From Allium sativum (taxonomy: Eukaryota; Streptophyta; Magnoliopsida; Asparagales; Amaryllidaceae), in contig CM060915.1 in NCBI GenBank assembly GCA_030737875.1, positions 907,874,677 through 907,938,676 of the forward strand: a DNA stretch of 64,000 nt. The letters run 5' to 3'. The notes under the pieces are model-generated. The model worked only from the letters and a program-made list of their open reading frames with translations. It did not search any database and was not told where the DNA came from. A program made the position numbers and the translations under genes. This document shows, in pieces, positions 1 to 11,383 of the stretch (position 1 is its first letter; each line of letters starts with the position of its first letter).

Positions 1-2486
1 CCCTCTTGCATTAAGACTGCGCCTAGACCTGTCCCACAAGCATCAGTATAAACAGTAAATGGCTTACTCCCGTCTGGCAGCACTAAGACTGGAGCTGAGG
101 TCAAAGCTCTCTTTGAACGTTGGAACGCATCATCACAATCTACGTCCCATGCGAAGACTAGGTTCTTCTTCGTCAGGCGTGTCAATGGAGCTGATATTTT
201 TGCGAAGTCTTTGATAAACTTCCTATAGTAGCCAGCCAACCCCAAGAAACTCCTTACTTCGGTAGCATTTTTAGGGACCTTCCAATCTTGGATGGCCACC
301 ACCTTCGCGGGATCCACAACTATCCCTTCTTTGGAAACCACGTGCCCTAAGAATCGCACTTCCTCTCTCCATAAGTGACACTTAGTAAATTTAGCTTTAA
401 GGTTATGCGCTCGTAGAGTCTCCAACACTTCCCTAAGATGTAGGGCATGCTCTTCTTCATTCTTAGAAAAGATCAAGATGTCGTCTACAATGACCACCAC
501 GAATTTATTAAGGTACTCCCTAAACACCCTACTCATCAAATCAACAAAGTATGCGGGGGCGTTTGTCAAACCGAAAGGCATCACTAGCCATTCATAGAAA
601 CCGTCCGGAGTCCTAAAGGCAGTTTTGTCTATGTTTTCCTCAGCCACTCTCAACTGATGGAATCCAGTGGCTAAGTCCAACTGCGAAAACATTGAGGCGC
701 CAACTAACTGATCGAAGAGATCGTCAATCCTCGGCAGTGGGTGTCTGTTTTTCTTAGTAAGTTTATTAAGTTCTCTATAATCCACACAAAGTCTAAGGGA
801 CCCATCCGCCTTCGTGGCAAACACCACTGGAGCACCCCACTCCGATATACTACGTCTTATGAACCCCTTCTCAAGCAACTCCTTCACTTGCTTATTGAGT
901 TCCCTCCTTTCACGAGGAGCCATGTGGCGTACTGGCAAAGATACTGGTTTTGCATTATCCACAAGATATATTCGAAAATCTATCTCCCGCTTCGGAGGCA
1001 AGCCCTTCACCTCCTCAAACACATCCGAATATTCTTAGACTACTTTAACAGATCGTAGATTTTCCACCGACGCGTCAAGCGATTCTAGATAACTTAGCAT
1101 AACGGAATTTATGGGATTACAAAAGATTTCGAGAGTGTTGCCAAGGCGAGTCATGAGCCTAACTACTCTCCTTTCACAATCAAGAACGGCCCCATTTCTG
1201 GATAACCAATCCATTCCTAAAATTAGCCCATAGCCCGTGAAGCCCAAAACATAAGCATCACATCTAAACCCAACGCTAAGTATAGAAATTTTCAAATCCA
1301 AACATATCATGGACAAATAAGCTGAGCCCCCAATTGGATTCGAAACTACTAAGGGATCCTCTATTAAACTGGTGTTTAAGTGCAGTGATTCAACTAATGA
1401 TGTAGAGATAAACAAATGCAATGCGCCCGAATCGAATAAGGTACGGACAAGATGATCAAACAGAAAAACTAAGCTTTCAACAGAAATGGTTCTACCTCGT
1501 TCTTGCAGCGGTGGGACCGCGAGAGCCTGAACTTGTCCCCTTGCCTGCCCTGGTGCCATAAGAGCCTGCACCTGTCCTCCCGAGGTAGACCCTGCCCTCT
1601 ACCCCTTCTTTGTGTAGTCCTTCACTAGATGTCCCGCTTCACCACAGTGAAAACAGCCAGTCTTCTTTTTCTTTCTGCAATCCTTGCTGAGATGGCCTGG
1701 TGTCCCACAGTTAAAGCATCTTTTCTTTCCTTTGCCATTATTGTCTTTACCACCCTTCTTGTTTTGCTGTTGTGGTTTCTTCTGATCCCCTTTCTTCTCG
1801 GGTGCCTTATTAGCATTAGCGCCTTTCTCCTCGTGCATGAGTGCCATGTCTACTAGCTTCTCAAAGGTGGCCCCCATAGGGATGTGGGTCATAGCCAACC
1901 CCTGCAATGGCTCATTCAAGCCATTAACGAACCTCAGAGCCTTCTTCTCCTGCGTGTTCACCAAATCTAAGCCAAACCTTGCCAATTGGTTAAATTTGTT
2001 GACGTACTCTTTCACTGATAGATTTCCCTGCTTCAATATCAAGAACCTTTCCATGTATAGATTCTCTTCTCCCCTTGAGAGAAACTTTGCCTCAAACCTA
2101 CATCTGAAATCCGCCCAAGAATCAACAGGACGCTCCCCATTAGTGACCTCCCACCAAAACGAGGCCTTTCCCTTCATTAACCAAGCTGCTAATTTGACTT
2201 TCCTCCCTTCTTCTACTTCAAAGATTTCTAGCAATTCTTCCACCTCCTTAAGCCAATCTCTAGCTTCCACAAACGTTTCTGACCCTTGAAAAGGTTTTCC
2301 ACCCATAGCCTTAAATTCCTTGCATGTCCTTGCAAAAGTATCAACGCGAGGAGGGGGAGGAGGAGGAGCAGGTGCAACTGGTGGTGGAGGAACATTGGCT
2401 AGACCTGCAGCGGCCCTAGCCTCTAATAACCTCCTATACCATCCTGGTATCGTTACACCCTCCGGAAGGTTAAGAACTTCAGCCAT
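1..2486 (-). pseudogene. Gag-Pol of Tekay-like chromovirus M, broken, runs off left edge
   Basis: Reads right to left from the ATG at 2486 (protein begins MAEVLNLPEG). Gag with its conserved WWEV block is followed by two zinc knuckles; the second has lost its last Cys (VKDY instead of VKDC). An in-frame TAG at 1599-1601 (CAG in the intact relatives) ends the gag part. The frame then continues through protease (DSGALH, where the intact copies have DSGASH) to a second stop, TAA, at 1035-1037. From about 1034 to base 1 the frame looks open by eye through reverse transcriptase (IVDD at the active site) into the start of RNase H, where the window ends. It is close kin of the Gag-Pol at 6471-10871. 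Two nonsense changes and the damaged zinc knuckle make it a pseudogene, older than the array inserted in its LTR. Integrase lies outside the window. Confidence 0.93.
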
Positions 2487-2679
2487 GCTGAAACGAAAAA
2501 GGAAAGATTCAAAATGGAGAATTCGAAAGATAAAGATATATGGCTATTGGGGATTATGTTTTTCATAAAAACTTTCCTCTTTAAATTACTCATCAAGACA
2601 TGTTTTTGAAAACACTTCTTCCAAAAATACTTTAGAAAAATAGCTTTTCTAAAAATTTTATCTTTTCTGGTAACCTTAA
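2487..2679 (-). other. 5' leader of element M
   Basis: Short AT-rich untranslated leader between primer-binding site and gag start of the minus-strand element M. It aligns by eye with the leaders at 6289-6470 and 14894-15075 (shared stretches of TTTTGAAAA type and the 'cccaatagccatat' block). No coding signal of its own. Confidence 0.8.
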
Positions 2680-2691
2680 GCTCTGATACCA
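2680..2691 (-). promoter_or_regulatory. Primer-binding site of element M (tRNA-iMet type)
   Basis: The minus strand reads TGGTATCAGAGC, complementary to the 3' end of plant initiator methionine tRNA. It lies two bases inside the LTR edge at 2694, the usual place for minus-strand strong-stop priming. Confidence 0.93.
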
Positions 2692-2693
2692 CG

Positions 2694-3136
2694 TGTAACA
2701 CCCCACGTCCATTAATGTCACTCACAAAGAGAATGCATTAACTTCCATGGAGGTTTTAAGTGAATATAGAACAGAAAAATTACAACAAGACAGATAATAA
2801 GTAGTACTTGGAAATCTAAAACTTTATTTCATTGCAGCGGAAATTAAACATGTTTGTTACATCATAAAACCATAAATCAGAGTCAAGTACAATATCCATC
2901 TTGATAAAACAAAATACATAATCCCATTACATAAATAGCCATTAAAGAAGATAACAAGCTGGACTTTACTTCAGCGGTCCAAGCTTTCCAAAAGAGAGAA
3001 TAAGCAATTCAATCAGACTCCACTAGAGCTGGGTCCACCCTGAGGACCTGGAGGGGGAAAAAGATAGAAATAGAGGGGGTCATACATAAAGTCTGGCGAG
3101 TATGATAATTCCAACAATACTATTATCAAAATAACT
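2694..3136 (-). mobile_element. LTR of element M, part 1 (U5/R side)
   Basis: Begins TGTAACACCC next to the primer-binding site and is homologous, in reverse complement, to the last ~440 bases of the array LTRs (for example the reverse complement of a TTTCCGCTGCAATGAA motif near 2830-2850). It is cut at 3136 by the triple-LTR array and resumes at 23227. The two halves join into one LTR of about 3.0 kb in the same order as the intact LTRs. Confidence 0.92.
3132..3136. repeat. Target-site duplication TAACT, left copy
   Basis: Five bases immediately before the first LTR. The same TAACT stands at 23222-23226 right after the third LTR. This is the only exact 5-bp pair around the array, so the whole three-LTR unit occupies one integration site. 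Confidence 0.92.
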
Positions 3137-3417
3137 TGTAACACCCCGAATTTCAGTTAATGCTAAAATTCACTAATTGCAGAATAAATATTCTCAGATG
3201 TGAGAATTGGGGGAAACAGGCTGCGTCATTGCGTTCGTCTCGGAAAAATACGCGAAATAGAGTCCGAAATTTTGTAAATCGGAGTCCATATGGCCCAGTT
3301 ATGGCCCAATGAAGTTTACAGAAAATTCAAAGTTCAAAACAGATTTAAAATTCAGGTTCAAATTTCGAAATTGGGGCCATTGGGCGCAGGGGGGAAAATT
3401 CCCGCCTAGCTACCCAA

Positions 3418-3491
3418 GTCGACAGCCCAGTCGACTGGGCAGTCGACTTGGCTAGGACCAGGTCGGCAGCCCTGTCGACTTGGGTGTCGAC
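3418..3491 (+). repeat. GTCGAC palindrome cluster, 12-bp spacing (LTR 1)
   Basis: GTCGAC at 3418, 3430 and 3442, then a decayed GTCGGC at 3462 and GTCGAC at 3474 and 3486. Within each group the spacing is exactly 12 bases. The cluster lies upstream of the TATA region in U3. The same pattern is at 11678-11751 in LTR2 and 20283-20356 in LTR3. Function unknown; position suits a protein-binding (enhancer-like) site. Confidence 0.7.
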
Positions 3492-3867
3492 AGGGGGTGC
3501 TCGGCCAATTTGGCCTGGTGCACCATTTTAGGGTTTGGCTGTGTTTTGGGGCTGTTTTCTGGAAGCTTCCGAGATCTGATGGTCCTAATCTAATTTAGGG
3601 TTAATCTAATGGCCTAAAACACTTGTTCATACTAAAAATAGATTCAAGGGACTCATGCCGTCAAATTAAAACTAGAAGGAGCCTCCACCAAAGTTGAGAG
3701 GAAGTTAGCATCTCAAATCAACTCTAATCAAGTTCTAATCCACTCTAGCAACTTAATCTTCCTCATTGGAGTGCTAATTAGTTATTTGTGAGTTCCTATG
3801 CCTTTAGCAAGCAATTGCTGAACTAATTAGGATAGGATATTATGAGGCTATGGTTGTAAATGTGGAT

Positions 3868-4373
3868 CTATGCAAGTTGTGGTTGTCATATGTTATAAGT
3901 TCATATGCAAGTTTGTCTCTTTTTATGATATGCATAACATATGCAAGTTTGCCTCTATGTATGACATGTTATGCAAGTTCATATGCAAGTTTATATGCAA
4001 GTTCATATGCAAGTTTGTCTCTTTTTATGATATGCATAACATATGCAAGTTTGCCTCTATGTATGACATGTTATGCAAGTTCATATGCAACTTTGCCTCT
4101 ATGTATGACATGTTATGCAAGTTCATATGCAAGTTTATATGCAAGTTCATATGCAAGTTTGTCTCTTTTTATGATATGCATAACATATGCAAGTTTGCCT
4201 CTATGTATGACATGTTATGCAAGTTCATATGCAAGTTTATATGCAAGTTCATATGCAAGTTTACCTTTTTTTATGTCATACATACATATGCAAGTTCACC
4301 TTTTTGTACGACATACATACATGTGCAAGTTACCCTCTTTATGACATATGTGATTAATGCAAGTTTGGGTTAA
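3868..4373 (+). repeat. ATGCAAGTT tandem array (LTR 1)
   Basis: Head-to-tail units built on (T)ATGCAAGTT(T/C)A, organised in a higher-order unit of about 100 bases that carries 'gtctctttttatgatatg' and 'gcctctatgtatgacatg' blocks. Three long units here. The array produces long open frames (KFICKFICKF or YASSYASLYA repeats) in two phases; these are simple translations of the repeat. Unit number differs between the three LTRs. Confidence 0.9.
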
Positions 4374-4802
4374 TGATTTATGCTAGTTGGGTTTAATGTT
4401 ATGATGCAAGTTGACACCTTTTAAACCCATGTAAATACCAATGTTGTGCTAAGTTGAACCCATTACATTTATGATGAATCTTCCCATTTATATGTCATGT
4501 CATGAGAACGAATTACGTGGGGGACGATGGGGTTAATATGCATGTTAATAGACATGTGTAAAGTTGGTATGCTTAAGCATAACATAAAATGAATGGACAT
4601 AATTGGGAATTTACCTATTAAGTTAGGTCTACCCATATTTTGGAGTTGGGAATTTACCTATTAAGTTAGGTCTACCCATACTATGGAATTGGGAATTTAC
4701 CTATTGAGTTAGGTCTACCCATAATGTTAAAAATGTGTAATTAATTAGGGATAATTAATACAAATTATGGGGGTGATTAACTAGGTGTAATTAATCAACT
4801 AA

Positions 4803-5019
4803 GACACGAGGTTGGACCCTTTTGTAGCGGAAGTCTGCCCGGAACCGACCGGCAAATCCAGCAGCTACAAATGATTGGCCCAATGTGAGAGGTCTTAGTC
4901 ATAAATTAAATGTGTGATTAAAGTAAAGACACGAGGTTAGACCCTTTTTATGACGGAAGTCTGCCCGGACCCAACCGGCATATCCAACAGTCATAAAAGG
5001 TGGTCTAATGTGAGAGGTC
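4803..5019 (+). repeat. Paired structured hairpin modules (LTR 1)
   Basis: Two ~92-base copies (4803-4894 and 4928-5019), each starting GACACGAGG and ending AATGTGAGAGGTC. Copy 1 pairs TTTGTAGC (4821-4828) with GCTACAAA (4864-4871) around an inner TGCC(C)GG/CCGGCA stem. Copy 2 has TTTATGAC pairing with GTCATAAA at the same place and an outer TTAGACC/GGTCTAA pair. Stem bases differ between copies but stay complementary. It lies about 1.2 kb downstream of the TATA position, so it should be in the element's leader transcript. Confidence 0.8.
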
Positions 5020-6276
5020 TTTATGAGGTCATGATCTTAATTAATTAATTAAGAAACACTTAACCAAATTAGCATGTAGTGGGGCATGAGGGGTTAAGTG
5101 GGTGCCTTAGGTGGCATGAGGAAAACTAGTGGGTTGCCTTGGGTGGCAATAGAAAATACGATTAGTATACTTAACCAAAATTATAACATGTAAGTGAACA
5201 TGGTTAAAAGGTTAAGTGGGATTCACTAGTGGGGGCCAAGCTTAGGTGGATAGCTTGTGCCAAGTGATGGGGGCCCATCTCAGCCAATATCCCAAACGTA
5301 TCTTTGTGGGCTCGACCCAAGTCGAGGACGGGACACGCATATTGGGCTTGACTATAAGAGGCCAAAACGGGTTAGCGGTGGCAACGCAAGTCCAACAGGT
5401 TTCATATGCGTGTGTGGACCCGGGCTGGTAGGTAAGACGTTGTTGCATCGTGTAGGTATAAGCCGTGCACCGTTGACATTATCGGGTTGCCACTTTAGGG
5501 AATGATACACCCCACTGTGGGACCAGCACGGGTATCTACGTTAGGGAGCCGATCGAATGGGGGTAGTGGGTACACCTAGTGGAGATAGGGGCAGACGGCA
5601 CCTATGTAGTCAGCTAGGGGTACACGAAACTACCATTAAGTTTTACTAAGTACTCTTAGTGGGATCAACCTTTAAGTTAGTAATGACTGGTGTGGTGCAG
5701 TGTAGCAATTATCCTTGGGTGGGTAAATGCGTCTTTATCGTTATCTTAGTTCATTCTAAGTCTGATTGGCTACTGAGTGTAGTCATTTATCCCCAGTCAC
5801 ACCGTACCAAGTTATATCATACCCTAATCACTTTAATGATTGTATTGTTAAAGTTATAGGACTCGCTCAGACTTATGTCTGACCCCGTTGTTTTTATCTT
5901 TTTCCCAACCCTCAGGTTCTCAGAGTGGGCCCAGCACGAGTGGGCTTTGATCAGGCTGCTTTATTACTCTTTTGGAGCTTGGACTATAGATGTAAAGCTC
6001 AGCTTACCCTTTCTTTTATGGCTATCAGTTCATGTATTGGGATTATGTACTTTTATTTATCAGGATGGATATTTTGTACTTGACTCTTATTATGGTTTTG
6101 TGATGTAACCAAACATGTTTTACTTTCCGCTGCAATGAAATGATGTTTTAAAATTTTCAAGTATTACTTATATCTGTCTTGTTGTAATCTTTCTGTTCTA
6201 TATTCACTTAAAATACTCCACCAATGTTATGGCATTCCCTTAGCGAGTGACCATAGCGGGTGTGGGGTGTTACACG

Positions 6277-6288
6277 TGGTATCAGAGC
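6277..6288 (+). promoter_or_regulatory. Primer-binding site, array copy 1
   Basis: TGGTATCAGAGC two bases after the end of LTR1, complementary to the 3' end of plant initiator-Met tRNA. Confidence 0.95.
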
Positions 6289-6470
6289 TGAAGGTTACCA
6301 GACCAGATAAAATTTTTAGAAAAACTATTTTTCTAAAACATTTTGGAAGAAGTATTTTCAAAAACATGTTTTTGAGAGAAAAAGTTTTTGAAAGAAAAGC
6401 ATAATCCCCAATAGCCATATCTTTATCTTTCGAATTCTCCGTTTTGAATCTTTCCCTTTTCCGTTTCAGC

Positions 6471-9400
6471 ATGGCTGAAGATCTTAACATTCCGGGTGTG
6501 ACGATACCAGTATGGTATAGGAGATTGATGGAGGCTAGGGCCGCCGCTACGGGGTCAACAAATGTTACTCCACCCCCCGTTGCACCCAATCTTCCTCCCC
6601 CTCCTCCTCCTCGCACGGATACATTTGCTAAGACTTGCAAGGAATTTAAGGCTATGGGAGGGAAATCTTTTCAAGGATCAGAAACTTTCGTGGAAGCTAG
6701 GGATTGGCTTAAGGAGACGGAAGAGTTGATAGACATCTTTGAGATGGAAGAAGGAAAGAAAGTTAAGTTAGCTGCTTGGTTAATGAAGGGAGAGGCCTCG
6801 TTCTGGTGGGAGGTCACTAATGGAGAACGCCTTGTTGACTCTTGGGCAGATTTCAGGCAAAGGTTTGGGGCTAAGTTTCTCTCAAGAGCGGAAGAAAATC
6901 TGTACATGGAAAGGTTCTTGACTCTAAAGCAAGGAAACTTATCGGTGAAGGAATATGTCAACAAATTTAATCAATTAGCAAGGTTTGGCATGGACATGGT
7001 GAATACTCCGGAGAAGAAAGCTTTGAGGTTCGTTAAAGGCTTGAACGAACCAATGCATGGAGTGGCTATGTCTCACATCCCTATGGGGGCCACTTTTGAG
7101 AAGCTAGTAGACATGGCACTTATGCATGAGGAAGAGAAGGGTCCCAATGCTAATAAGGCACCCGAAAAGAAAGGAGATCAGAAGAAACCTCAACAACAGC
7201 AAAGCAAGGGAGGGAAAGGCAACGGTGGCAAGGGAAAGAAGAAGTGCTTCAATTGCGGGACACCAGGCCACCTAAGCAAAGATTGTCGGAAGAAGAAGAA
7301 GACTGGCTGCTTCCACTGTGGCGAAGCAGGGCATCTAGTGAAGGACTGCCCTAAGAAGGGGCAGAGGACGGGATCTACCTCTAGAGGACAGGTGCAAGCT
7401 CTTATGGCACCAAGTCAGGCAAGGGGGCAAGTTCAGGCTCTCGCAGTTCCACCGATTCAGGAGAGAGGTAGAATTATTTCCGTTGAAAGTCTAGTCTTTC
7501 TGTTTGATCATCATGTCCGTACTTTATTCGATTCTGGCGCATCGCATTCGTTTATCTCATCATCATTAGTTGAGTCACTGCACTTAGACACCAGTTTAGT
7601 AGCTGATCCCTTGGTTGTTTCAAACCCAATTGGGGGCTCCACTTATTTGTCCATGATGTGTTTGGGTTTGAAGATTTCCATACTTAGCGTTGAGTTTAGA
7701 TGTGATGCTTTTGTGTTGGGCTTCACGGGCTATGGGTTGATTTTGGGCATGGACTGGTTATCCAGTAATGGTGCCGTTCTTGATTGTGAAAGGAGAGTTG
7801 TTAGGCTTATGACCTGCTTGGGTAACACTCTCGAGATCTCTTGTAATCCCATAGAATCTGTTATGCTAAGTTATCTTGAATCGCTTGATGCTTCGGTCGA
7901 AAGTTTCCAATCTGTTAGAGTGGTCCGGGAGTACTCGGATGTGTTTGAGGAGGTAAAGGGCTTACCTCCGAAGCGGGAGATAGACTTCCGAATTTATCTG
8001 GTAGACAATGCTAAACCAGTATCTTTGCCAGTGCGCCACATGGCTCCTCGTGAGAGGAGGGAACTCCATAAGCAAGTGGGTGAGTTGCTTGAGAAGGGGT
8101 TCATAAGACGAAGTATATCGGAGTGGGGTGCTCCAGTAGTTTTTGCCACGAAGGCGGATGGGTCCCTCAGACTTTGTGTAGACTATAGAGAACTCAATAA
8201 GCTTACAAAAAAGAATAGACACCCATTGCCGAGGATTGATGATCTCTTTGATCAGTTAGTTGGCGCCTCAGTGTTTTCGCAGTTGGACTTAGCCACGGGG
8301 TTTCATCAGTTGAGAGTGGCTGAGGATAGTATAGAGAAGACTGCCTTTAGGACTCCGGATGGTTTCTATGAGTGGCTTGTGATGCCATTTGGTTTGACGA
8401 ACGCCCCTGCATACTTTGTTGATTTGATGAGTAGGGTGTTCAGGGAGTACCTTAATAAGTTCGTGGTGGTCTTTGTAGATGACATCTTGGTCTTTTCCAA
8501 GAGTGAAGAAGAGCATGCCCTACATCTTAGGGAAGTGTTGGAGACTCTTCGAGTGCATAGCCTTAAGGCTAAATTCTCTAAATGTCACTTTTGGAGGAAG
8601 GAAGTGCGATTCTTAGGGCACGTGGTCTCTAAGGAAGGAATAGCTGTGGATCCCGCGAAGGTAGTGTCCATCCAAGATTGGAAGGTTCCTAGAAATGCTA
8701 CCGAAGTAAGAAATTTCTTGGGGTTGGCGGGTTACTATAGGAAGTTTATCAAAGACTTCGCGAAGATATCAGCTCCATTAACCCGCTTAACGAAGAAGAA
8801 TCTTGTTTTCACATGGGACGTAGATTGTGAGGATGCGTTCCGACGGTTAAAGAGAGCTTTAACCACTGCTCCAGTTTTAGTTCTGCCAGATGGGAGTAAG
8901 CCATTTGTTGTTTACACCGATGCTTGTGGGACAGGGCTAGGCGTAGTCTTAATGCAAGAGGGAAGGGTAATAGCCTATGGTGGAAGGCAGTTGAGAGTGC
9001 ATGAGAAAAATTACCCTACCCATGATCTAGAGTTGGCTGCTATTGTTTTTGCGCTTAAGTCTTGGCGCCATTATCTTCTTGGCGAGAGGTTTGAATTGTT
9101 CACAGACCACAAATCTTTGAAGTACTTATTCTCTCAGAAGGATTTGAATTTGAGGCAGCAAAGATGGATGGAATTCTTAGTGTCCTATGATTTTGATATA
9201 GCGTATACCCCTGGCAAGGGTAACGTGGTGGCAGACGCCTTAAGCAGAAAAAGGCTGTCCTTGAGTCCATTGTTCGTGGAATGGCGAAGCTTGGAGTTTA
9301 TATCGATGTTTGACTTCAGACCTTCGGTTGACTTTGTACCCGGGTTGCTAGCCTCCTTGGAGGTTAGGCCCACTCTTTTGGGACGGATTGGTGAGGCTCA

Positions 9401-10871
9401 GCGAGACGACCCACAGTTGGTTGAGTTAGTAGAGAAGCTCATAAGGGGGGAGTCGTCTCGCCATTTGAGTAGGTACACCCTGGATGGTAAGGGGTGGTTG
9501 TGTAGAGACGGTAGACTTTGTGTACCGCAAGACGAGGGTTTGAAGAAGGCTATTTTGGATGATGCACATCGTTCAAAGATGACCATTCATCCCGATGGGG
9601 ACAAGATGTACCAAGACATGAAGCGAGTTTTCTTTTGGGCCGGTATGAAGAAAGACGTAGCCAAGTATGTCGCTAGATGTTTGGTGTGCCAACAAGTGAA
9701 AGCGGAGCAGAAGAAACCCGGTGGGTTCCTTCACCCATTGGAAGTTCCGCTATGGAAGTGGGATAGTGTCTCGATGGATTTTGTCGATGGATTACCGAGA
9801 TCGAGGAAGGGTAATACGGGAATTTGGGTTGTGGTAGAAAGACTTACTAAGAGCACCCATTTCATACCCGTGAAGAGTAAGAGGACTGCTCCATGGCTAG
9901 CTTCAGTTTACATTCGAGAGATTGTTAGATTGCATGGTGTACCTTCCAGTATAGTGAGCGATCGAGATCCTATCTTCACTAGCGAGTTTTGGAAGAGTTT
10001 GCAAGAGGCGGTAGGGACTCAGTTGTGTTTGAGTACCGCATATCATCCTCAGACGGACGGCCAGACCGAGAGGGTGAATCGTATTTTAGAAGACCTTTTG
10101 AGGCTATGTATCTTGGATTTTGGAGGTACATGGGAAGAGCATCTTCCATTGGTGGAGTTCGCATATAATAACAGCTTTCAGTCTAGTATTGGCATGGCTC
10201 CTTTCGAAGCTCTTTATGGAAGGCCTTGTCGGTCACCTACATGTTGGTGGGAATCTACGGATAAGATTCTACTTGGGCCCGATATGGTTAGAGAGACTTC
10301 GGAAAAGATTGATTTGATTAGAAGAAGGATGAAAGCGGCGCAAGACATACAGAAATCTTATGCGGACAAGAGGAGGACGGATCTTGAGTTTGAAGTTGGG
10401 GACATGGTCTTTGTCAAAGTGTCTCCGTTACGAAATGTGGTTCGCTTTGGATCTGTTGGGAAGTTAGCACCAAGGTTCGTAGGGCCGTTTCCTATTAAGG
10501 AAAGGATTGGACGTATGGCATATAGAGTGGAGTTGCCCGACAGACTTAGCGGTGTACATGATGTATTCCATGTGTCACATTTGAGGAAGTGCCTACATGA
10601 GACCGCTGAGGTGGTAGAGCCGAGCTTGCTTAAAGAAGTGGAGGTAGAGCGTGATGCAACTATTCGACGAGCTCCTACTCGCATCCTTGGGTCTGAGACT
10701 AGGAAGTTGAGGAATCGAGAGGTTCAACTAGTCAAAGTGCAATGGGGAGAAGATGAGAGCAACGCTACTTGGGAGACAGAAGCGAAGATGCGTTCACTAT
10801 ACCCATTCCTTTTTGAGGGTATGTCTTTTAACTTCTCCTTTATCGTTTGTCTAGTACTTATCTATCTTTAG
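6471..10871 (+). CDS. gag-pol: Gag-Pol polyprotein of Ty3/Gypsy chromovirus (Tekay/Del-like), intact frame
   Basis: One open frame of 1,466 residues from the ATG at 6471. This start matches the MAE(D/V)LN start of relative M; an in-frame ATG 9 codons earlier is less likely. Order seen: Gag (about 55-215); zinc knuckles CX2CX4HX4C at 259-272 and 280-293; aspartic protease DSGA at 354-357; reverse transcriptase with FVDD at 668-671; RNase H with the [10 protein letters not shown] block (Asp 817); integrase HHCC zinc site (His1033, His1040, Cys1070, Cys1073); DDE core (Asp1103, Asp1164, Glu1200); chromodomain-like tail about 1401-1449. Gag forms the cytoplasmic particle; Pol copies RNA to cDNA and inserts it. 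Oddities: HPDG where copy 2 has HPGG, and VVERLTK where copy 2 has VVDRLTK, both at positions well conserved in plant Gypsy integrases, so activity is doubtful. Its LTR1 promoter lacks the TATA box. Confidence 0.96.
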   Translation: MAEDLNIPGVTIPVWYRRLMEARAAATGSTNVTPPPVAPNLPPPPPPRTDTFAKTCKEFKAMGGKSFQGSETFVEARDWLKETEELIDIFEMEEGKKVKLAAWLMKGEASFWWEVTNGERLVDSWADFRQRFGAKFLSRAEENLYMERFLTLKQGNLSVKEYVNKFNQLARFGMDMVNTPEKKALRFVKGLNEPMHGVAMSHIPMGATFEKLVDMALMHEEEKGPNANKAPEKKGDQKKPQQQQSKGGKGNGGKGKKKCFNCGTPGHLSKDCRKKKKTGCFHCGEAGHLVKDCPKKGQRTGSTSRGQVQALMAPSQARGQVQALAVPPIQERGRIISVESLVFLFDHHVRTLFDSGASHSFISSSLVESLHLDTSLVADPLVVSNPIGGSTYLSMMCLGLKISILSVEFRCDAFVLGFTGYGLILGMDWLSSNGAVLDCERRVVRLMTCLGNTLEISCNPIESVMLSYLESLDASVESFQSVRVVREYSDVFEEVKGLPPKREIDFRIYLVDNAKPVSLPVRHMAPRERRELHKQVGELLEKGFIRRSISEWGAPVVFATKADGSLRLCVDYRELNKLTKKNRHPLPRIDDLFDQLVGASVFSQLDLATGFHQLRVAEDSIEKTAFRTPDGFYEWLVMPFGLTNAPAYFVDLMSRVFREYLNKFVVVFVDDILVFSKSEEEHALHLREVLETLRVHSLKAKFSKCHFWRKEVRFLGHVVSKEGIAVDPAKVVSIQDWKVPRNATEVRNFLGLAGYYRKFIKDFAKISAPLTRLTKKNLVFTWDVDCEDAFRRLKRALTTAPVLVLPDGSKPFVVYTDACGTGLGVVLMQEGRVIAYGGRQLRVHEKNYPTHDLELAAIVFALKSWRHYLLGERFELFTDHKSLKYLFSQKDLNLRQQRWMEFLVSYDFDIAYTPGKGNVVADALSRKRLSLSPLFVEWRSLEFISMFDFRPSVDFVPGLLASLEVRPTLLGRIGEAQRDDPQLVELVEKLIRGESSRHLSRYTLDGKGWLCRDGRLCVPQDEGLKKAILDDAHRSKMTIHPDGDKMYQDMKRVFFWAGMKKDVAKYVARCLVCQQVKAEQKKPGGFLHPLEVPLWKWDSVSMDFVDGLPRSRKGNTGIWVVVERLTKSTHFIPVKSKRTAPWLASVYIREIVRLHGVPSSIVSDRDPIFTSEFWKSLQEAVGTQLCLSTAYHPQTDGQTERVNRILEDLLRLCILDFGGTWEEHLPLVEFAYNNSFQSSIGMAPFEALYGRPCRSPTCWWESTDKILLGPDMVRETSEKIDLIRRRMKAAQDIQKSYADKRRTDLEFEVGDMVFVKVSPLRNVVRFGSVGKLAPRFVGPFPIKERIGRMAYRVELPDRLSGVHDVFHVSHLRKCLHETAEVVEPSLLKEVEVERDATIRRAPTRILGSETRKLRNREVQLVKVQWGEDESNATWETEAKMRSLYPFLFEGMSFNFSFIVCLVLIYL

Positions 10872-11383
10872 TATGTCCTCTCGTTAGTACTTTTGACCTT
10901 TAGATAGGGTAAACCTATGGTTGAAACATGTGTTTGAGACATGTTATGATTGATGGATGCAAGTGTTTGCTAGTGGTTGCTCGTGGATGCATATACACAC
11001 ACTCTAGACACTAGATCGGCTCAGTCACTTCATATTGCATATTGCATATAATTGTGTGTAGGTAGCTATATTTATGGATGTATAATGATTGTGTTATCAT
11101 ATGGATGATGCATTTTGGTGAATGATTGTGCACTCATGTAGATATTGTATGTGTCGATAGGGTTCTCTCGCATACATAATGGATGCATGGCACTATCATG
11201 GTTTGCATATGTTCATACATTAGATAGGGAACATATACACACACTTTTTGCATATGCTCATACATCATTAGAAACTGTTTTAAGGACAATGGATGCCCGT
11301 GTTTGATGGATTGAGTAGATGGTTGTTTGGATGGTAGGATATGCATTCTCCTTAGCTTAGAGATTTCGGGGACGAAATCCTTT
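10872..11383 (+). other. 3' untranslated region, array copy 1
   Basis: Non-coding stretch rich in ATGGATG and CATATG words, ending with the motif TTCGGGGACGAAAT just before the polypurine tract. The same motif precedes the polypurine tract of the other elements here (19968-19983, 61998-62014, and in reverse complement near 31112). Confidence 0.85.

Larger units (their letters stand above)
3137..6274 (+). mobile_element. LTR 1 of the array (3,138 bp, TATA region deleted)
   Basis: Starts TGTAACACCCCGAATTTC and ends GGTGTTACA. In order it holds: a GTCGAC cluster (3418-3491); a deletion of 34 bp, relative to LTR2 and LTR3, in the segment around 3625 that carries TATAAATA in the other two; a tandem ATGCAAGTT array; three copies of a ~38-bp GGGAATTTACCTATTAAG repeat (about 4607-4725); two hairpin modules (4803-5019); a GC-richer conserved block (about 5225-5600); and an R/U5-like end with TTTCCGCTGCAATG near 6125. 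Short frames inside it are repeat translations or shadows, not genes. Confidence 0.95.

Noticed and set aside
5242..5505. Overlapping short frames on both strands (also 13847-14110 and 22189-22452)
   Set aside because: They lie in the GC-rich LTR block, are open on both strands, and are identical only because the LTRs are recent duplicates.
7962..8516. Minus-strand frames inside gag-pol (also at 16567-17121, 9185-9586, 10358-10684 and copies)
   Set aside because: Shadows of the real plus-strand frame.
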